Below, piece after piece: positions 41,916-55,120 of a stretch of DNA of 64,000 nt. Positions within the stretch are counted from its first letter, which is position 1, and the number at the start of each line of letters is the position of its first letter. A program made the position numbers and the translations under genes. Source of the stretch: Madurella fahalii (lineage: Eukaryota; Ascomycota; Sordariomycetes; Sordariales); assembly GCA_029876055.1 (NCBI GenBank), contig CM056877.1, positions 2,604,001 through 2,668,000 on the forward strand, read 5' to 3'. The notes beneath the pieces were generated by a model, which was given only the letters and a program-made list of their open reading frames with translations, was not told the origin of the DNA and ran no database searches.

Positions 41916-44900
41916 GTTGGGCTACTGGTGATGAATCGGGTCCGAGTGAACAGGCGAAGGGTGAGGGTCGAACTGCTTCAAGCAGCTGGAAGGGGAACGG
42001 GCAAGCGGGAGGGATCCACGCGGTGCCGGCACTCCCAGAGCTGAAGAGTTGGGGGATCTCGAAAGGCGAGGGTCGATCGAGATCTACTGGCACGCTTGAG
42101 CCATAGAGTGTAGATTTCCGCAGTCTACACGATGATGGATCTTGTCAAATCGAACGACCCAAAACTCCTCCCGGCCTTGATATAGGAGTTAACCGCACAA
42201 AAGCTGAGGTCGCGAGCTCTTTGTTGGCTGTCGAGAACAAGGGCCTTGTTACAAAGCGCAGGAAGGTTCGACGCGTCGCGGGACGGTATGGCTGCACCGA
42301 ACAATGTCGAAGAGGTAAGGAGAAAGGCGGAAGGGAACGTTCAAGCACTGTGATGTTGGATATTTTGGTCAGTCAATGCTCGTGTTGTGGAGCGGCGTTG
42401 GGCAGCGCAATGTTCAGAAGGAGACTGCCGAAATACAAGTCGTGTCGAGCAAGAGGCGAGGTGTTCGGGGGATTCATTAATAACGGTCGGATTCGCCGAA
42501 GCTATCCGAGGCGTTGCCGCAACTGCCGAGTCCAGGCTTTGGATCGGCGTCGTCGAGATCGCGTCGCCGCTGGAAGGGTTGGGCGGACCAAAACAACCGA
42601 AGCTGCTCCATGGACGAAACGATGGTGTGTACCCGACCGTGTTGGAACTGAAGCGACGTGCTGACGAGGAAAAAGTGAAATAATACGAACCTTGCTGGGA
42701 AATTGTCTGAAGCGACGCGAACCCGTGCTTGTGCTGAGGTGACGGCTGTGTCCTCCAGAGGTGGTTGCGTTGACAGCGTAGGTCGACCGAAAAACCCGCT
42801 CGCGTGCGGCGGCTGGTTCCCGTCTTCGTTCGAGTCAACGAGAGTCGACAGCACCTGAATCCTCGCGTGAACGACACAAAAATGAATTGGTCGCTCGTGG
42901 ATCGCTCGGTTCTTGGCGGGTTCTGCGACGGTCGGAGAAGGGAGGAGGGAGAGAGCACGGCGTGGAGGAAGGGGAGGCGGAAAAGGAAGAAGGGGAAAAG
43001 GATGCTCTGTGGAGTGATCAGAATAGCAGCTTAGCGAAACGGGTGCGGGCTGGGTGGCCGGCGGATGGGGCGACATGAGGAACCTGGAAGGGGACTCCTT
43101 AGCGGGCAGATTCGGTGCTGGGCCCACAGGTGGGTGGCCCCGGCACGACTGGCACAGGCGCCGAGGGAACTCGAGCAGGGCAGGCCCGTGAAAGGATGGC
43201 AATATTCCGTACTGTGGTACGGAGTTACTTGCGCAACTTCCCTTAGCGCGCCCCAAAAGGATCCCCCGGCAACGAGCCACTGCGGGCAGTGGCGGGCTGT
43301 CAGAACTGCGTCTGCACCACGCGGGAACCCCCGAGCAGCAAGTGTGAGAACTCTACTGGCTGGCAAGCTCGGATGCACTAAGCTCCATGCAATTTCACCA
43401 ATCCCCCAACGGCAACTCGGCCGCCGGAGGGGAGTGCGTGCATCAAAATTTGGGGCGACGATGACGGAAATGATTAGGGCCGGCAGAGTCAAGCCTCCCC
43501 GAAAAGTCGAGGGTGGCCAGCTTTTGCCAAGCGGTCAAGACGTTTGCCAAGACGACCCACCGTCAACAGGGTTGGACGGGTAATCCAGAAGCAGGGGGGT
43601 ATGGAATGCCTCCCACAGCCCAGGATCACGAGCCCAGCCAGCCAAGGGGGATGGCGTATCCCCGATGGACAGCCTGGGAAGCCGATAACGCAGAAACGCT
43701 GGAACCTTCTTTGGTTGTTTGTCCTGTGGAAACCAAGACAAAGAGACGTGCTGCGTCTCCGTGATCAACCTTTTTAGCTACGAAGGGCTTTCAGCGCCAA
43801 GTTCCGTTTTTCTTTTAAAACCGCTTTCATCGGGGTTGCAGCATATGGTTTGTTGAGGAATCTGACTCGTGTTTTTTATCAAATCGAATGGCCGGAGGTT
43901 CAAGGGTCAAACAAGCCGTCAGTGTCGCTATCCACTCAGATTCTGCTGGTCAAAAGGGCCTGCAAATGACACCTCATGCTCATTTTGATGCGCTGTAGGG
44001 TTAGGGTCACCTCTGCAACCCATAGCAATTGCGTCTCGTTGACGTTACGATGCAGCAACTGGGGAGGAGTCAGTCGAGTTTCCGATGATCAATTCTCTCG
44101 GGAGAACCAATAAACGATTAGCAATATAGCTTCAGGAACGACTCGAACCGCTTTCTCCACGTGAAGGCCGGAATGCGCTCAGGTCTGCATCACCGCCCTC
44201 TTCTGCTCGGCAGCATCTCGTGCCACAGCACAGCCCTGGCGGAACACGATGCGAGAAAGAGCCGTCAATGGGAATCTCAGTCTGGCGTAAAACGTTACCT
44301 GGAATGGTTTAGTGAACCTTTGTTGGCCCCCGTGTTCTTACAACCAAAAAGCCGGCCAGCCGGCAGGCGGCGGTGCCCTCGTTAGCATGGTCAGCCCGCG
44401 ACTCGGACCACCATCCCGTAACCACCACAGCCCATTCTCATGACTGTTGGCCTGGCCTCTTCCCTGTCCAGCAGGTCTTTTACACCACCACCTCCCATGA
44501 ACCGGAGAGGATGGATGCACAGGACAAAATGGAAGAAAAAAATATTGAAGGCTGAAAACAATAGTGGAGCATCCAAGCCCACCCCGGTTCCACCTCGAAT
44601 GACGCGGTTTGATCGAAAACCAAATGAGCGTACAGATGATCGGAACGCGACACAAGGGTGGAAGGGTATCTTAACTACGTGTATCACCAGCCACAACGAA
44701 CTGGGTTCAAGAGGCGCAGCTGGACTTCAGGTCACCAGACGCGCGACCCCTTTTGCAAACCCTGTTGTGGCCTTCTGGTCCTTCTGGTCCAACCAACAGA
44801 TTCGCCGCACAAGAGCACAAAGCCAAGGGGTCAGCAGAACTGTTCAATAACCCAAGACAAACCAGAAACTCTGGTGAAGGAAGGCTCGGTAAAATTATGT

Positions 44901-47900
44901 TGCTTGCTGGTTGGTCCAGCCTATCGGAGAGGCAGGCCCGGGCAGTGTGTCGCCGGGGGCTAGATGTACCCCACTGTTGAGGCGCGGATTCCAGAGGGAG
45001 CGGTCAAGGCCAGCGGGACCCATGGTTGCTGAGAGGCCCGACGAAGCTGACATCGATTGAGAAGTGATGGACGGCCTGCGAGCCAACACACCAGGAGATC
45101 TCGTAGTTTGACTCAGTCTACACAAGAACCGACGAGGCCGCATTCGCATCTGACTGAGAACCGATGCTCGGCTGATGTCCGGCAGCAGACTTTTTCCCAC
45201 TGACTGCCCCAAGAGGATCGCACACACAGGAAGATGGATATCGGAACGTGGAACCCGGGGCGTCCGGGAGTCCGGGTTAGCTACCTGTCGGGTCCTCCCA
45301 TCTTTGTTGATTGGATTCCGTAATTCTCTCCTCGGGGCTCTGTCCCCCTCTTCCCCCCACCCACAACATTGCCAAGTTGACGAGAACGAAGCGTTTTCAG
45401 CTTCGGCTCGCGGTTGCAGTCTGCCGCGACATACCCGATCTCGTTGCATCCTCAAAGACAGCCAGTTGCATTGCTTCTTGATGTCTGCCGCCTTGCCGGC
45501 CTGTTGCATCTCGTGCGTGCCGTACCCCGGTCTCAAACGACAAGAAATGAGATTGAATAAAGCCCGTAATTCTGCCTCTGCCCATGCCTGGCATCTCGGT
45601 GCCGCGCACAAGGAGGTCTGATGCCGCCGTGACCTCGCCCAAATGCCGGTGGCTTTCCGACTGCTGATTAATCTCTCTTGCAGATTTACTCGGAAATGTG
45701 TCCACTCGTTCACAGAATGACCAAGTGGAGGAAATGCACCTGCTCCGCAAGCGGTGTGGCAAGTCTGTCACCACAGTCAGATGCACCTCCTTTCTCTCTC
45801 ATGCATCGAAAGTTGTCAGGGTCGGCGGCAGGCTTCCCGCACAATACCGCCAAATCGGGTGTCCCAGGCCGTCGAACCTGGGGCGCGCAGTGGAAGGGGG
45901 GGGGGGGGGGCAACGTCTGAGTTCTGTACCTCGTTTGAGCGTGCCGCCTCCTCCCGCCGACCAAAGGCGAGCATCCTCCAGACGCAGGTGCTTCCTGCAG
46001 CGAGACTCGCGCCCCGCGCCATCCTCTCCCACATGGTCGAACTGACACACCACTGGTGGATGCCCCCTACGTCGGCCAGCCACTCGTCGTCAGACCATAG
46101 CGGCTGAAAACGCGCCTTGAACCACTCCCGTCGTTGGCAGGCTCATCAAGCTGATGCCTAGACAGGAGTTTATCCTTCGCCGTCTTTGATAATGGTGCCA
46201 ATATGTGCTACGACTGCTCAGCAGGCAGCTAGAAGCCTGTGACTACCTGCTCGCGCACAACGTCACCGGCAAACAAAAGGGCATTGCAGTAACCGGCAAT
46301 ATCGGGCGTAGTCACCCCGCGAGAAAAGTCTGAAAGTTTTGTGAAACGTGACCACGATGGTCTGCGGTCATCTGGCGGTGCTGGAGCCTGCAAGGAGGTC
46401 CTATTGACTCAAGACTCAGCGCAGACTCGACTCACGGCTGCCAACCCTTCCCAGTTCTAACTGGTCGGAGGAGCCAACGAGTCGGTGCAGCCGCGGTGTC
46501 CTCCGGTCCTGGCATCTGCAAGCAGATCTGGCTAGAATCGGCGTTGGGCAGAAACATCCCGCGCCGAAGCGGAGCGCTAGATGCGACCCGCGGCAGTGGA
46601 GACGGTTTCCTTCCAAACGGTCTTCATCAGAAGCTACGCATGATGAGTCTCGTGGAGAGCGAAAAAATATACCGCAGTCGCATCCACGGACTCTTGACGC
46701 TGCATACCCCTCCCCCTGCGTCTCCAAGGGAATCACATAGGCCGGCAGCACTAAAAAGGAGAGAGCGAGTGAAAAAAAGTCTTGGCCGCATACACAAAAG
46801 GTTCTATTTTTTTTTTTTCCCGCTTTCTCTCTCGTTCGCTCCGAGGTAGGACTGGAGAGTCTCCCAAGGCTTTTTGGCTCTCCTTTGCTGATCACCCGAT
46901 GTGGCTAAGGCTGCTTGATCAAAACCCGGGATGGGTACGAAATCGAAGGGTTTGAGGGGTCCGGTTCATGTCGCATTGCGTCTTTCAAAGGCAAAGCCCG
47001 GCCCGGGGAAAACCAAGGCGGGGTCTCCATCTCGCTTCCTTTTTTCCCCAAAAGAGCTGCATCAACACCTCACTGCGACCCCCGTCATATTCAAAGAAGC
47101 GGTACCCGGTTGTATCGTCGCTTCGGTTGTCAGGGTTACGGTAATTTCTTCAGGGTCCTTCTGGCGCTTGGAGCAAAACTTGTCCCGCGAGACTGTCTCC
47201 GTCCCGCCTCGGCTCTGGTTCGGTATCCTTAGCCTTAGCCTGCAGGTTGCATCATGGCGCGTAATGTCGCCGCCCCGCGGCGTCGAGTCCACCGCTACGG
47301 GGCCGATGTACCCAGGGCTAAAGGAAGCTGATAGAATCTCGTCAATGAAGGAGTATTGCGTTTAAGGGCGGGATTGGACCACGGCTCCTCACCACACGAT
47401 CCTCTGAGGACATGGTCGGCTGCAACTCATATACCATGTACGGCAATATCTCCATGCCGGACGTCTGTGGAGTGGAGCATTGGTCACTTGCATACGCCAA
47501 TCGACCGGTGCTCTCCAGCATGGCACGAGCGGGAGAACAGGGTTTGGTGATGAACGATTGTCAGAATGGCAGGACCCTTGAGATTCTGTCTACCTCCACG
47601 GCTGTGGCTTGGGGCGGGAACTCGGACATCCAGCCAGGATCATGACGACTCGCGGCATTGGTAAGGCCGGGCGATGGCAAAATGTTGGATGGCAACTAAC
47701 CCGCTTTTTGCCTTCTATGATGTAGGCCTCCAAATGCAAATGACCACCACTTCCCGTCATGCGTCGTAAAGACTCACCATCGCTACGTAAAGCACGTGGA
47801 CAGCACCGCCCGACGATTATTGTTCTGATTCAGCATGGGTGTGGGTGTTACGTATGCAGTAAGAACGTAATTACGCAGTGTCTGCGGCGTTCGCTTTGCC

Positions 47901-50144
47901 CCTCCTCCATCAGCCTCGTCTCGCCCGGGGCCATCTGGGTGAGAAACATGTATTACGCAAGTTTCATCATTCAGACAGAGCTGATTGGTTTTACACCGAC
48001 GCGGCCGGGCTTGATCTAGAACGTGCGGCAAAAGCTCACACGTGCCGCACATTTTCCACGCGGAAATGTGGCAGCTGCGCTTGTGGTTTACAGGGCTGAC
48101 TGCTCCTTCGAGCACTCACGCATTGCCAATCACATCCGGAAATCCGGAAGGCAAGGCAATCAATCTCAAGGCCGCCGTGGATGCTGCCTGGAAGAGTCAA
48201 AATGTCGACCCGGATTGAGAGGTCAACTACCGGCCGAGGACTTGGAGAGCCCGCCGCATCGAGCGACCAATGAATATGTGTTTCCGCTAGTGGGGGATCA
48301 TGGCGCTTTTTTCAGGAGGCAAGCGCGGCGTTCGCCATGGAATGCATCCTCCTCGGCAGAATGGTGCACCGAGACGGGCTCTGAGCATGATGCTTCTCAA
48401 AGTCCAATCAATTGCCATGTAGCTCCTCTCCTTGTCCCGAAAGACAACGCCCTGCATGTGTGCGAAGCCGGTTACGCGCGGAACCAACCATACGGCAGTC
48501 CATGATGAGACCTGAGCCCCTTCCGGATTCGGTCTTCCAAACCAAATAAATCCCCTTAGCCAATAACTACATCGAAGGCTATCACGTTTGAGCGTTCCCT
48601 CCGTTGTGCCATGGTCGCTGCTCGTGAGAGGGAGGGTTTGGGCACAAATGCATCCCTAGACACGAACTGTGCCATGATTCCCGGCCAACTACTACCTCTC
48701 CGTTTCTTATTCGGGCAATCAGATTTGAGCGTGGCCTCTGCCGTCAGGATAACCTACTGCACGGCATATAACTGGACTAAAAACTCGACGGCTGAAGCGC
48801 TTGCTGCAAAGCATGAGCCCCAGACCCGTCTTCCAACCGAACGCGAGAGATCGAATGCAACACAACAACAGAAACCCCACAAACAACCTTCCACTCGAGA
48901 TTCGGGCCGTAAGCTGGGATGGTGATAATCTAGATGATGGCACGCCGGGGCAGTGGAGCTAGACAGAGATGCTTGATCATGCGGAGAAAGAAAGCTTCGA
49001 GCATGTGTGTCGCCCGGGTGCTGGGTTCAGACTAAGGAGGGCCCATAACCTCTCTTGGAGAGAAGAAACGGCAGGGTCAATGGACCGCTGCCGGTCTCCT
49101 CGAGATATTGGATCTTCTGGCCTAGACCAGCCACGACGTGCATCCCGCCAATATGATGACGATCTCTAGATAGCCGGCCTCACGCCCTCCCTCACCCGAG
49201 CCCAATCAGATGCCCACAAGACAACGCAAGCGGACAGGACCAACCCGACATCGCACCACAGACTGCTTGTTGACCCACTCTACAGGGCGGCCGAACTGTT
49301 GAGCTGTCCACAGCATCAGCAGCGGCTCTCGGAATACGAGAGGGAAGAGAACAGGAAAGACCACGAACAAGATAGAACCAACTTTCCGCCGGACCAACGC
49401 ATCTGACTAACTTGATCGTCTATCCATTTGTTTGCAGAGATAACCCAACTGCGCCCGGTCTGCTCAGGGGGACTGGGAGGGGAACTCCAAACACCAGACC
49501 AAAGAGATCACTTCGCACCCCGTCCAACGTACTTAGGTGATTGACCGTCCATCCATTGGCAGGGGACTATCTAGAACGCTATGACTGCTCGTTCCATAGC
49601 AGTCTCCGAGTCTGTATTGGCCAAGCACAGTTTCCAGCGCAGATGTTCCCCTGAAAAAAACGCCGCCGAGCCCCAAACCCAACAATCCCATCCCCATCCC
49701 TCTCTTAGCTAGGAACGCCATGGGTAGTAGGTAAAGGCAACCTCCAGAACCCCCTCCATATCGGTGGGTATTGTACAATAACCATACTGTAAAAGAGACA
49801 TCCCTCCTCGTGTAGGAACAGCTCGCTGTTTCCCTCATTAAGTAAAGCCGCTCGTTACTCTTCTCTTTCCCCCTTTTGTTAAGTAGCTCCCACTGTAAAC
49901 TTCCCGGTCGAGCGTCTCCCCAACCTTGGGCCTAGACAGCGGCAGAGCAACCCGCTTCCCCAGCACCGCCAGCTCTTCAGACGAGATCGGCCCGCCAGGT
50001 CCCGCTGTCCCAACGACTAGCCTGCACCATCGGCAGGGCAACGACGATAGCAACTCTGATACTCAAAGGAAAAGAAGGGAAAAGCCAGGAGAAAAAAAAA
50101 AAGTCAGCAACCTCCGCCCTTATTTTTTTTTTTTTAAAGAGAAA
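41916..50144. other. 8.2 kb gene-poor region between the cyclin and rsc7
   Basis: This is upstream of the cyclin gene and downstream of rsc7. No frame resembles a protein. Frames of 200-270 codons on the minus strand (42477-43280, 44895-45713) are Arg/Ser/Pro-rich without domain structure. The first 1.3 kb is purine-rich on the plus strand and may be a long leader of the cyclin transcript. There is a TAGGGTTAGGGT at 43996-44007 and a G15 tract at 45896-45910. Base composition is balanced, not AT-rich, so this is not a typical RIP-decayed transposon block. Confidence 0.5.
45896..45910. repeat. G15 homopolymer
   Basis: An uninterrupted run of 15 G, able to form a G-quadruplex and prone to length errors. 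Confidence 0.85.
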
Positions 50145-51956
50145 TCAAGATAGCATCATCGAGTAAGGCACAATGGCCTTATCCACGACAGGCTCGCGTC
50201 TCGAAGTCATCTTCGCCTCGTCCCCCCACCGCGAGAACCAGTCCTCCTCCCTCTTCCTCGCGTCGTCAAACGCCCGGCGGCACTCGTCGGGCAGCAGGTC
50301 ACGGACGTCGTCCGGCACGGCGCCCAAGCCTCGGAAGGGTGCCAGGAAGTCCGCCGCCGCCGAGGCCTCGGCGTCGGCCGGCGACGTGCGGAACGGGATG
50401 TCGTACGCGGCCGGCGAGATGCCCGCCGGCGGCGTCTCGAGGTGCGTGTCCATGACGAGAAAGTTGCGCGAGATGGCGGGCTTGACCGGCGGGAACCCGC
50501 CTCCGCTGGAGGGTGGCTGGTCGGCTTCTTGCTGCTGCTGCTGTCGCGCGCTATCGTCAATCTGCTCGATCCGCGCGTGCGTCGGTTGCATGATGCGCGG
50601 GTAGTGCATCTGGTTAGTGTGGATGTCGTAGACGCCGTTGAGGTTGGCGCGGCGCACGGCGGAGAGCATGCTGTTATATTGACTAAGGGGAGAAAAGGTT
50701 GGTTAGAGCGAACGCTTCGCAAAAGGGGTCCAATTGAGCGACTCACGAGGCCTCGCGGGCATGCTCCAGTTGCCAGTTTACATCATTGACGGCAACCCGC
50801 CGTTTCTTCGTGTCGACTTTGACGTTTTGCTGCGGGACAGATGGCCCCCCAGAGTGATAGACCGCGCTGGCGCCGTGCCACGCGACATACTGGTTCTTGT
50901 TATATGGCTTGTCCGGGTCGTAGATATCCGACGGGTCAGCCAACTCGCCCTCGACGACGCCCTCCTCACGCGCCTTGGCGACTTCGTAATCGTCGATGAT
51001 CCGACGTCCGCCAACAATGATCAAGGCCCCAAACTCCCGGAACACCGACCGGGCTGTAACAATACCTATAGAACGGCCCTTATAGCTATGCGGGATGATG
51101 TCGCGCTCGATCATGTCGCGCTTCTCATCATCGTTGACGATGATTTTGTAGAGCTTCTTGTGCTTGGTAAAGAAGAGGTACGAGTCGCGGAAGCCGACGC
51201 AGCGAGCGGGCTCCGTGGAAAGCATGTACAGACGGTCGCCACGGCCTGCCACCGTAAACGTGCGGCATCGATACTCGCGACCGTCCTGGAGGTTTCCCAG
51301 CTTGTCGACTTTCTTCTCGCCTTCAGGATCCTCGGGAAGGTCCACCTCATCATTCACAATGTCCAATACCGTGCCGTCCTTGTCGATCGACTGCTGCGTG
51401 GGTTGAAAGTGCTGACCCTTGCGGCCGCCGCGCCCGCGCCATCCTCCCCGTCCACGGCGGCGAGGCGTAGCGTCCGGGTTCGGCGGCTCGATAGGTAACG
51501 TGTCCCAGTCGGGCGGTCGGTTCTTGGGAGGACGGCCTAGCCGCCGGCGACGGATGACAGGCTCGGGCGGAGGGGTTGGAGACTTTGCCGATTCCTCGTC
51601 TTCTTCGGGAACTTCTTCCTCGGCGACAGACTCATCATCCTTTTCGGCGTCCTCTTCGGCTTCCAGCTTAGGCTCTACTTCCTCCTGATCGGCGTCGGGC
51701 ATAGGCTCGTCCTCGTCGTCGAGACCCTCGAAGGTCTTGGGTGTGCTCTCTGTAGATACGCGCATGGAAATGTCAGCAATAGAGATGTCCGAAAATGAGG
51801 ACAAGCCCGCAACTGCTAGCACGAGAGTGCAATTGAAATGCCGGTTCAATGCTTGATTTGGGGAAAAAGTTGGAGGTGATACTGCAAGGGAAAGGGCATA
51901 CCGAGCGCTTGCTGGGCGCGCTTCGCAGCTGCGCGGCCGGATCGTCGGGAGCCCAT
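50145..51956 (-). CDS. rsc7: Chromatin-remodelling complex subunit Rsc7/Swp82 family (Npl6-like)
   Basis: Three exons, 51956-51902, 51749-50747 and 50682-50145, join to 531 aa. The short first exon gives MGSRRSGRAAAKRAQQAL. An acidic region (DEDEPMPDADQEEVEPKLEA) follows, then an AT-hook-like RRRRLGRPPKNRPPDWD and an Arg/Gly patch RRRGRGGWRGRGGRKG. The conserved RSC7/SWP82 domain starts at DGREYRCRTFTVAGRGDRLY and includes MLSTEPARCVGFRDSYLFFT, KHKKLYKIIVNDDEKRDMIE, SYKGRSIGIVTARSVFREFG, NKNQYVAWHGASAVYHSGGP and, across intron 2, REASQYNSMLSAVRRANLNG then VYDIHTNQMHYPRIMQPTHA. The C-terminus is Gln-rich then Ala/Asp-rich. The protein belongs to the RSC or SWI/SNF remodeller. Which complex applies cannot be told from sequence. 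Confidence 0.93.
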
Positions 51957-52970
51957 GTTTAAAGCGATGGCAACGACGGTGTCACGGTACCTTCCCGGGT
52001 TGGTCCACGGCGGGTAGTTTTGGTGCAGGGTAGCCGCGAGCGATGTCAGAAAAAGAGCCAAGGCTGGAAACGGGCGACGCGATGGATTCTCAGACGTGAA
52101 TTTGGTGGTTGTCGCAGAGCACAAGCCGCAGCCTCGCACAGTGCCTAATGATGTTTGGAGACTTCACACTGTATCCACCAAATCCCATGCCGTCCGCTCA
52201 TGTTGCCAAACCCTTCATTGACCAGATGGAGAACTACGAAGTACTGCTGCTGTAAGGATTTAACTAACCGAAATAAGTACTTCTTGTACTCTTCAAGATG
52301 TCAGTCATCGCTGGGCATAGCAAATGCGGCAAGAGCCGCGAAAACAACGGAGTCGAGTCAGATGTCCATGTGTAAATGGCAGCATGAGGGGAGTGCTAAA
52401 AGCAATGCAGCGTCAAGTGAATTGCTGAGTTAGTTGCGCTTGTTGCAACACGCGTGCAGCTAGCGACCGATAACCAATGCACTACCGCCCTGCCCATAAG
52501 CAGCCTGGCAATCTCCATATACCATCAATTCCCGCCATTCTAAGGGGCCCCCGAATGCCCAACCATAAGTGCTGTGCTGATGCCCCAATCCTTTACAGTA
52601 GAGAAGTGTCGTCTAGATGGGACCGGATCCTTCTGGATCCCCGCCTCTGTAGCTTCCGCCCGAGGCCATTGAATGGCTAGCCTGACCAAGCCAGCGGGCA
52701 AGGCTTACCGTCGTCATTACGTTTTCAGTAAGACGTTCTGTTCCGCCCAATCCACCGTAGATGCAAAAATGCTATCACGCCGCATCTATCCCGTAATGTG
52801 GCCGAGCTCTGCTATGCCGTTCTGCTGTCCTCTCGCTTCCAGCGATATCAGGGGTATAAACTAGAAAGCAAGATGTGACTGCGGCTGGGAGAGGGAGAAA
52901 AAAAAAAAATAAAAAAAAATAAGATAGCCTACAAGTCCCGAGTTTCTGGGCTTGAAGCTTTCTCGACTCT
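51957..52970. other. Intergenic between rsc7 and the TFIIB gene
   Basis: About 1 kb holding the rsc7 promoter on the left and the TFIIB 3' flank on the right, with an A-rich run at 52896-52920. No gene recognised. Confidence 0.5.
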
Positions 52971-54023
52971 CTAGTTCACAGGAAGTTTGTCCGCATTGGG
53001 CACACCTTCCGGGAATACCTCTTCTGTCAGGATCTTGGTCCGTTCCGAGTAAAGGTACCGGTATGCCGTCTTTACCGTGCCGTCGCTGACGCCCGAAACC
53101 TGGGCGATCTGCTTCGAGTTTCTGGCTTGGCCAACGAGGTGAGAGGCCATGTAGATGCAAGCGGCCGCAACCGATAGTGGGGAACGACCAGCCAGGTCCG
53201 CCACCTGCGTTGACTTCTCCGCAAGGCGGCGAGCCACGTTCTCGACACGTACAGGGTCGCGGAAGTCGAGGTTGCTGCAGTAGCGAGCACACAGCTCGAC
53301 GGCGCTCGTCGAACCCTTGGCTTGATACTGCTGGTTGAGCATGCTTGCCTTGGTGATCTCGGCTTCGCCGCCCATCTTCTGCAAGAAGAGCTCGAGCTGC
53401 TTGAAAACGCGCCCGATCTCCTTCTTGGACACCTTGGTCAAGCTGAAGATTTCCCGGAAGGTCCGTGGCGAGCCAGTCTGCCGGCAGGCAATGAAGATGC
53501 ACCCCGCAATGATGGCCTCCTGCGACTTGCCTTTCAGCGCCTTGTTGTCGTCGACAAGTTTGAAGATATGCTTGGCTGCGTTAGCTGCCTGCGTGCCAAG
53601 GTTCATGCTGTCCGTGTACAGCTGGATCTGCCGGTATGCTTCGAGGAGCACCTTGGAAGCCTTGTCCTGGGTGACCTTGTTCTGCAGGTGTGCCAGGTTC
53701 TTGGCGTTCTTGCCTTCGAATGCAATGGTCGTCTGAAGCTGGTCTCCATCGATCATCAGGTTGGGTGCGTCGCCGACACGAGAAGGGTCGTCATTTCCTT
53801 GGTCGTCGTTGGCAAAGGTACGCCATTCGGAGCGAGTGTCAACGATACGCTCACCCACGATGAGACCGCACGATGCGCACACCATGTCCCCGGAAGAGAA
53901 CTCTTCGACCAAGTTTGGCGGGTTCTCCTGGCATTCCGGGCATATCAGAATATGGTTCAAGTCTTCCTTGTAGCCGCCCTTCTTCTTTGCACTGGCTTCG
54001 AAAGGAGCGTACGGGTTCGACAT
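52971..54023 (-). CDS. sua7: General transcription factor TFIIB (Sua7)
   Basis: An intronless 350-aa gene. The N-terminal zinc ribbon has Cys28, Cys31, Cys49 and Cys52 (LICPEC and MVCASC). The B-finger/reader region is GERIVDTRSEWRTFANDDQG. Two cyclin-fold repeats follow, beginning near KASKVLLEAYRQIQLYTDSM and near VELCARYCSNLDFRDPVRVE. Repeat 1 contains SQEAIIAGCIFIACRQTGSP and TFREIFSLTKVSKKEIGRVF; repeat 2 contains SPLSVAAACIYMASHLVGQA and KQIAQVSGVSDGTVKTAYRY. Length and order match fungal TFIIB. It bridges TBP on DNA and RNA polymerase II and sets the start site. Very secure. Confidence 0.97.
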   Translation of the reverse strand: MSNPYAPFEASAKKKGGYKEDLNHILICPECQENPPNLVEEFSSGDMVCASCGLIVGERIVDTRSEWRTFANDDQGNDDPSRVGDAPNLMIDGDQLQTTIAFEGKNAKNLAHLQNKVTQDKASKVLLEAYRQIQLYTDSMNLGTQAANAAKHIFKLVDDNKALKGKSQEAIIAGCIFIACRQTGSPRTFREIFSLTKVSKKEIGRVFKQLELFLQKMGGEAEITKASMLNQQYQAKGSTSAVELCARYCSNLDFRDPVRVENVARRLAEKSTQVADLAGRSPLSVAAACIYMASHLVGQARNSKQIAQVSGVSDGTVKTAYRYLYSERTKILTEEVFPEGVPNADKLPVN

Positions 54024-55120
54024 CTTGGGCAGTTGGGACTCGCAGTGCGAGCAACCCTAACACTGGCGCGCCGCCGTCTCCTTTTTGAAACAGCAGGGGC
54101 GCGAGAGCTGGACGTCCAAGTCGCTCTGTTGGCTTGTCTTGGCGTCTCTTCTAGGGACAACCAGCGAAGGCGTCCAACGTGGCTCCGGATGTTGGGAGTT
54201 GAGGCACGACTTTGCACAAAGAACAGCCGCAGTCTGCTGAGGATCGTCGTCCTGCGCTCTTGCGATCGGCGGGTCGGGCTCGTCAGACCGCGGCGCTAAC
54301 GCTGTAGCTAGCAAAGTATTGCAAATCGGCGACGGTATCTACTGGCAATCTTGAGACGGGTAGCGAGCGGCGCGGGCGGGCAAGCAGTCTGGGAGGAAGT
54401 GGATGGCGGAGGAGAGCGCAGGTTGGATTCCGATGGTTTCTAATGCCTGCTTTCACCCACGCTCGACAGCTGATGAGTCAGCCTGAGGCTTTGTCGACCC
54501 AACAAACCAGCAGCCTTAACTTCAAGGGATCGGAAAGCTGCATTTTGACCGGGCACAGGACGATATTTGATTGGTCAACTTTCCAAACTACGGCAGATGG
54601 CGGTACAGTATTAATTGGGTCATATACTGTAATGCCAATTCCCCGAACAAGCACCGTGTGTGCTCCGTCCCCGATCTTGGATCTTTTACAGATTCCAGAC
54701 TTCGCAACCCCGCCAGAATACACGTATCGGGCCTCAACGCTTCGTCCACATGGACCCATTGCTTGCATACTATCCAACATAATAAGCGCTCCGAGCTTCC
54801 CCCGGGCGGCTTCTAGCGACTGTCCGCAATCGCTCTTGCGCTCCAAAACGGGGGCTTCTAGTGTTGTTCCGGCCTTCAGCTTTGCCACAAGATGCCGTGG
54901 GCTTCCTGTGGCGGCCTCTCTCCCTTACTTTGATCTCGACCAGATTGGGGTCCCGGCGGCTTGTCGGACGCGGTAGACTGCTTGGAACCACTCCTCGGCT
55001 CCGGCATTGATGTCTCCTCCAACCGCACCCGGTCGACTTTACGGACGCCGGCATGGCAGCCGAGTAGGGATCGGCGATTAGACCGCCTGATGCGTGCGGT
55101 TTCCTGCGTGCCTCGCATGC
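54024..55120. other. Intergenic, TFIIB promoter side
   Basis: About 1.1 kb. AACCCTAACA lies about 30 bases upstream of the TFIIB start codon. No gene recognised. Confidence 0.45.

Noticed and set aside
42477..43280. 267-codon minus-strand frame upstream of the cyclin
   Set aside because: A Pro/Ser/Arg-rich sequence in a pyrimidine-rich leader region with no domain. More likely 5' leader or promoter of the cyclin gene.
44895..45713. 272-codon minus-strand frame in the gene desert
   Set aside because: Random-looking composition rich in Arg and Ser, no recognisable motif, no supporting splice sites.
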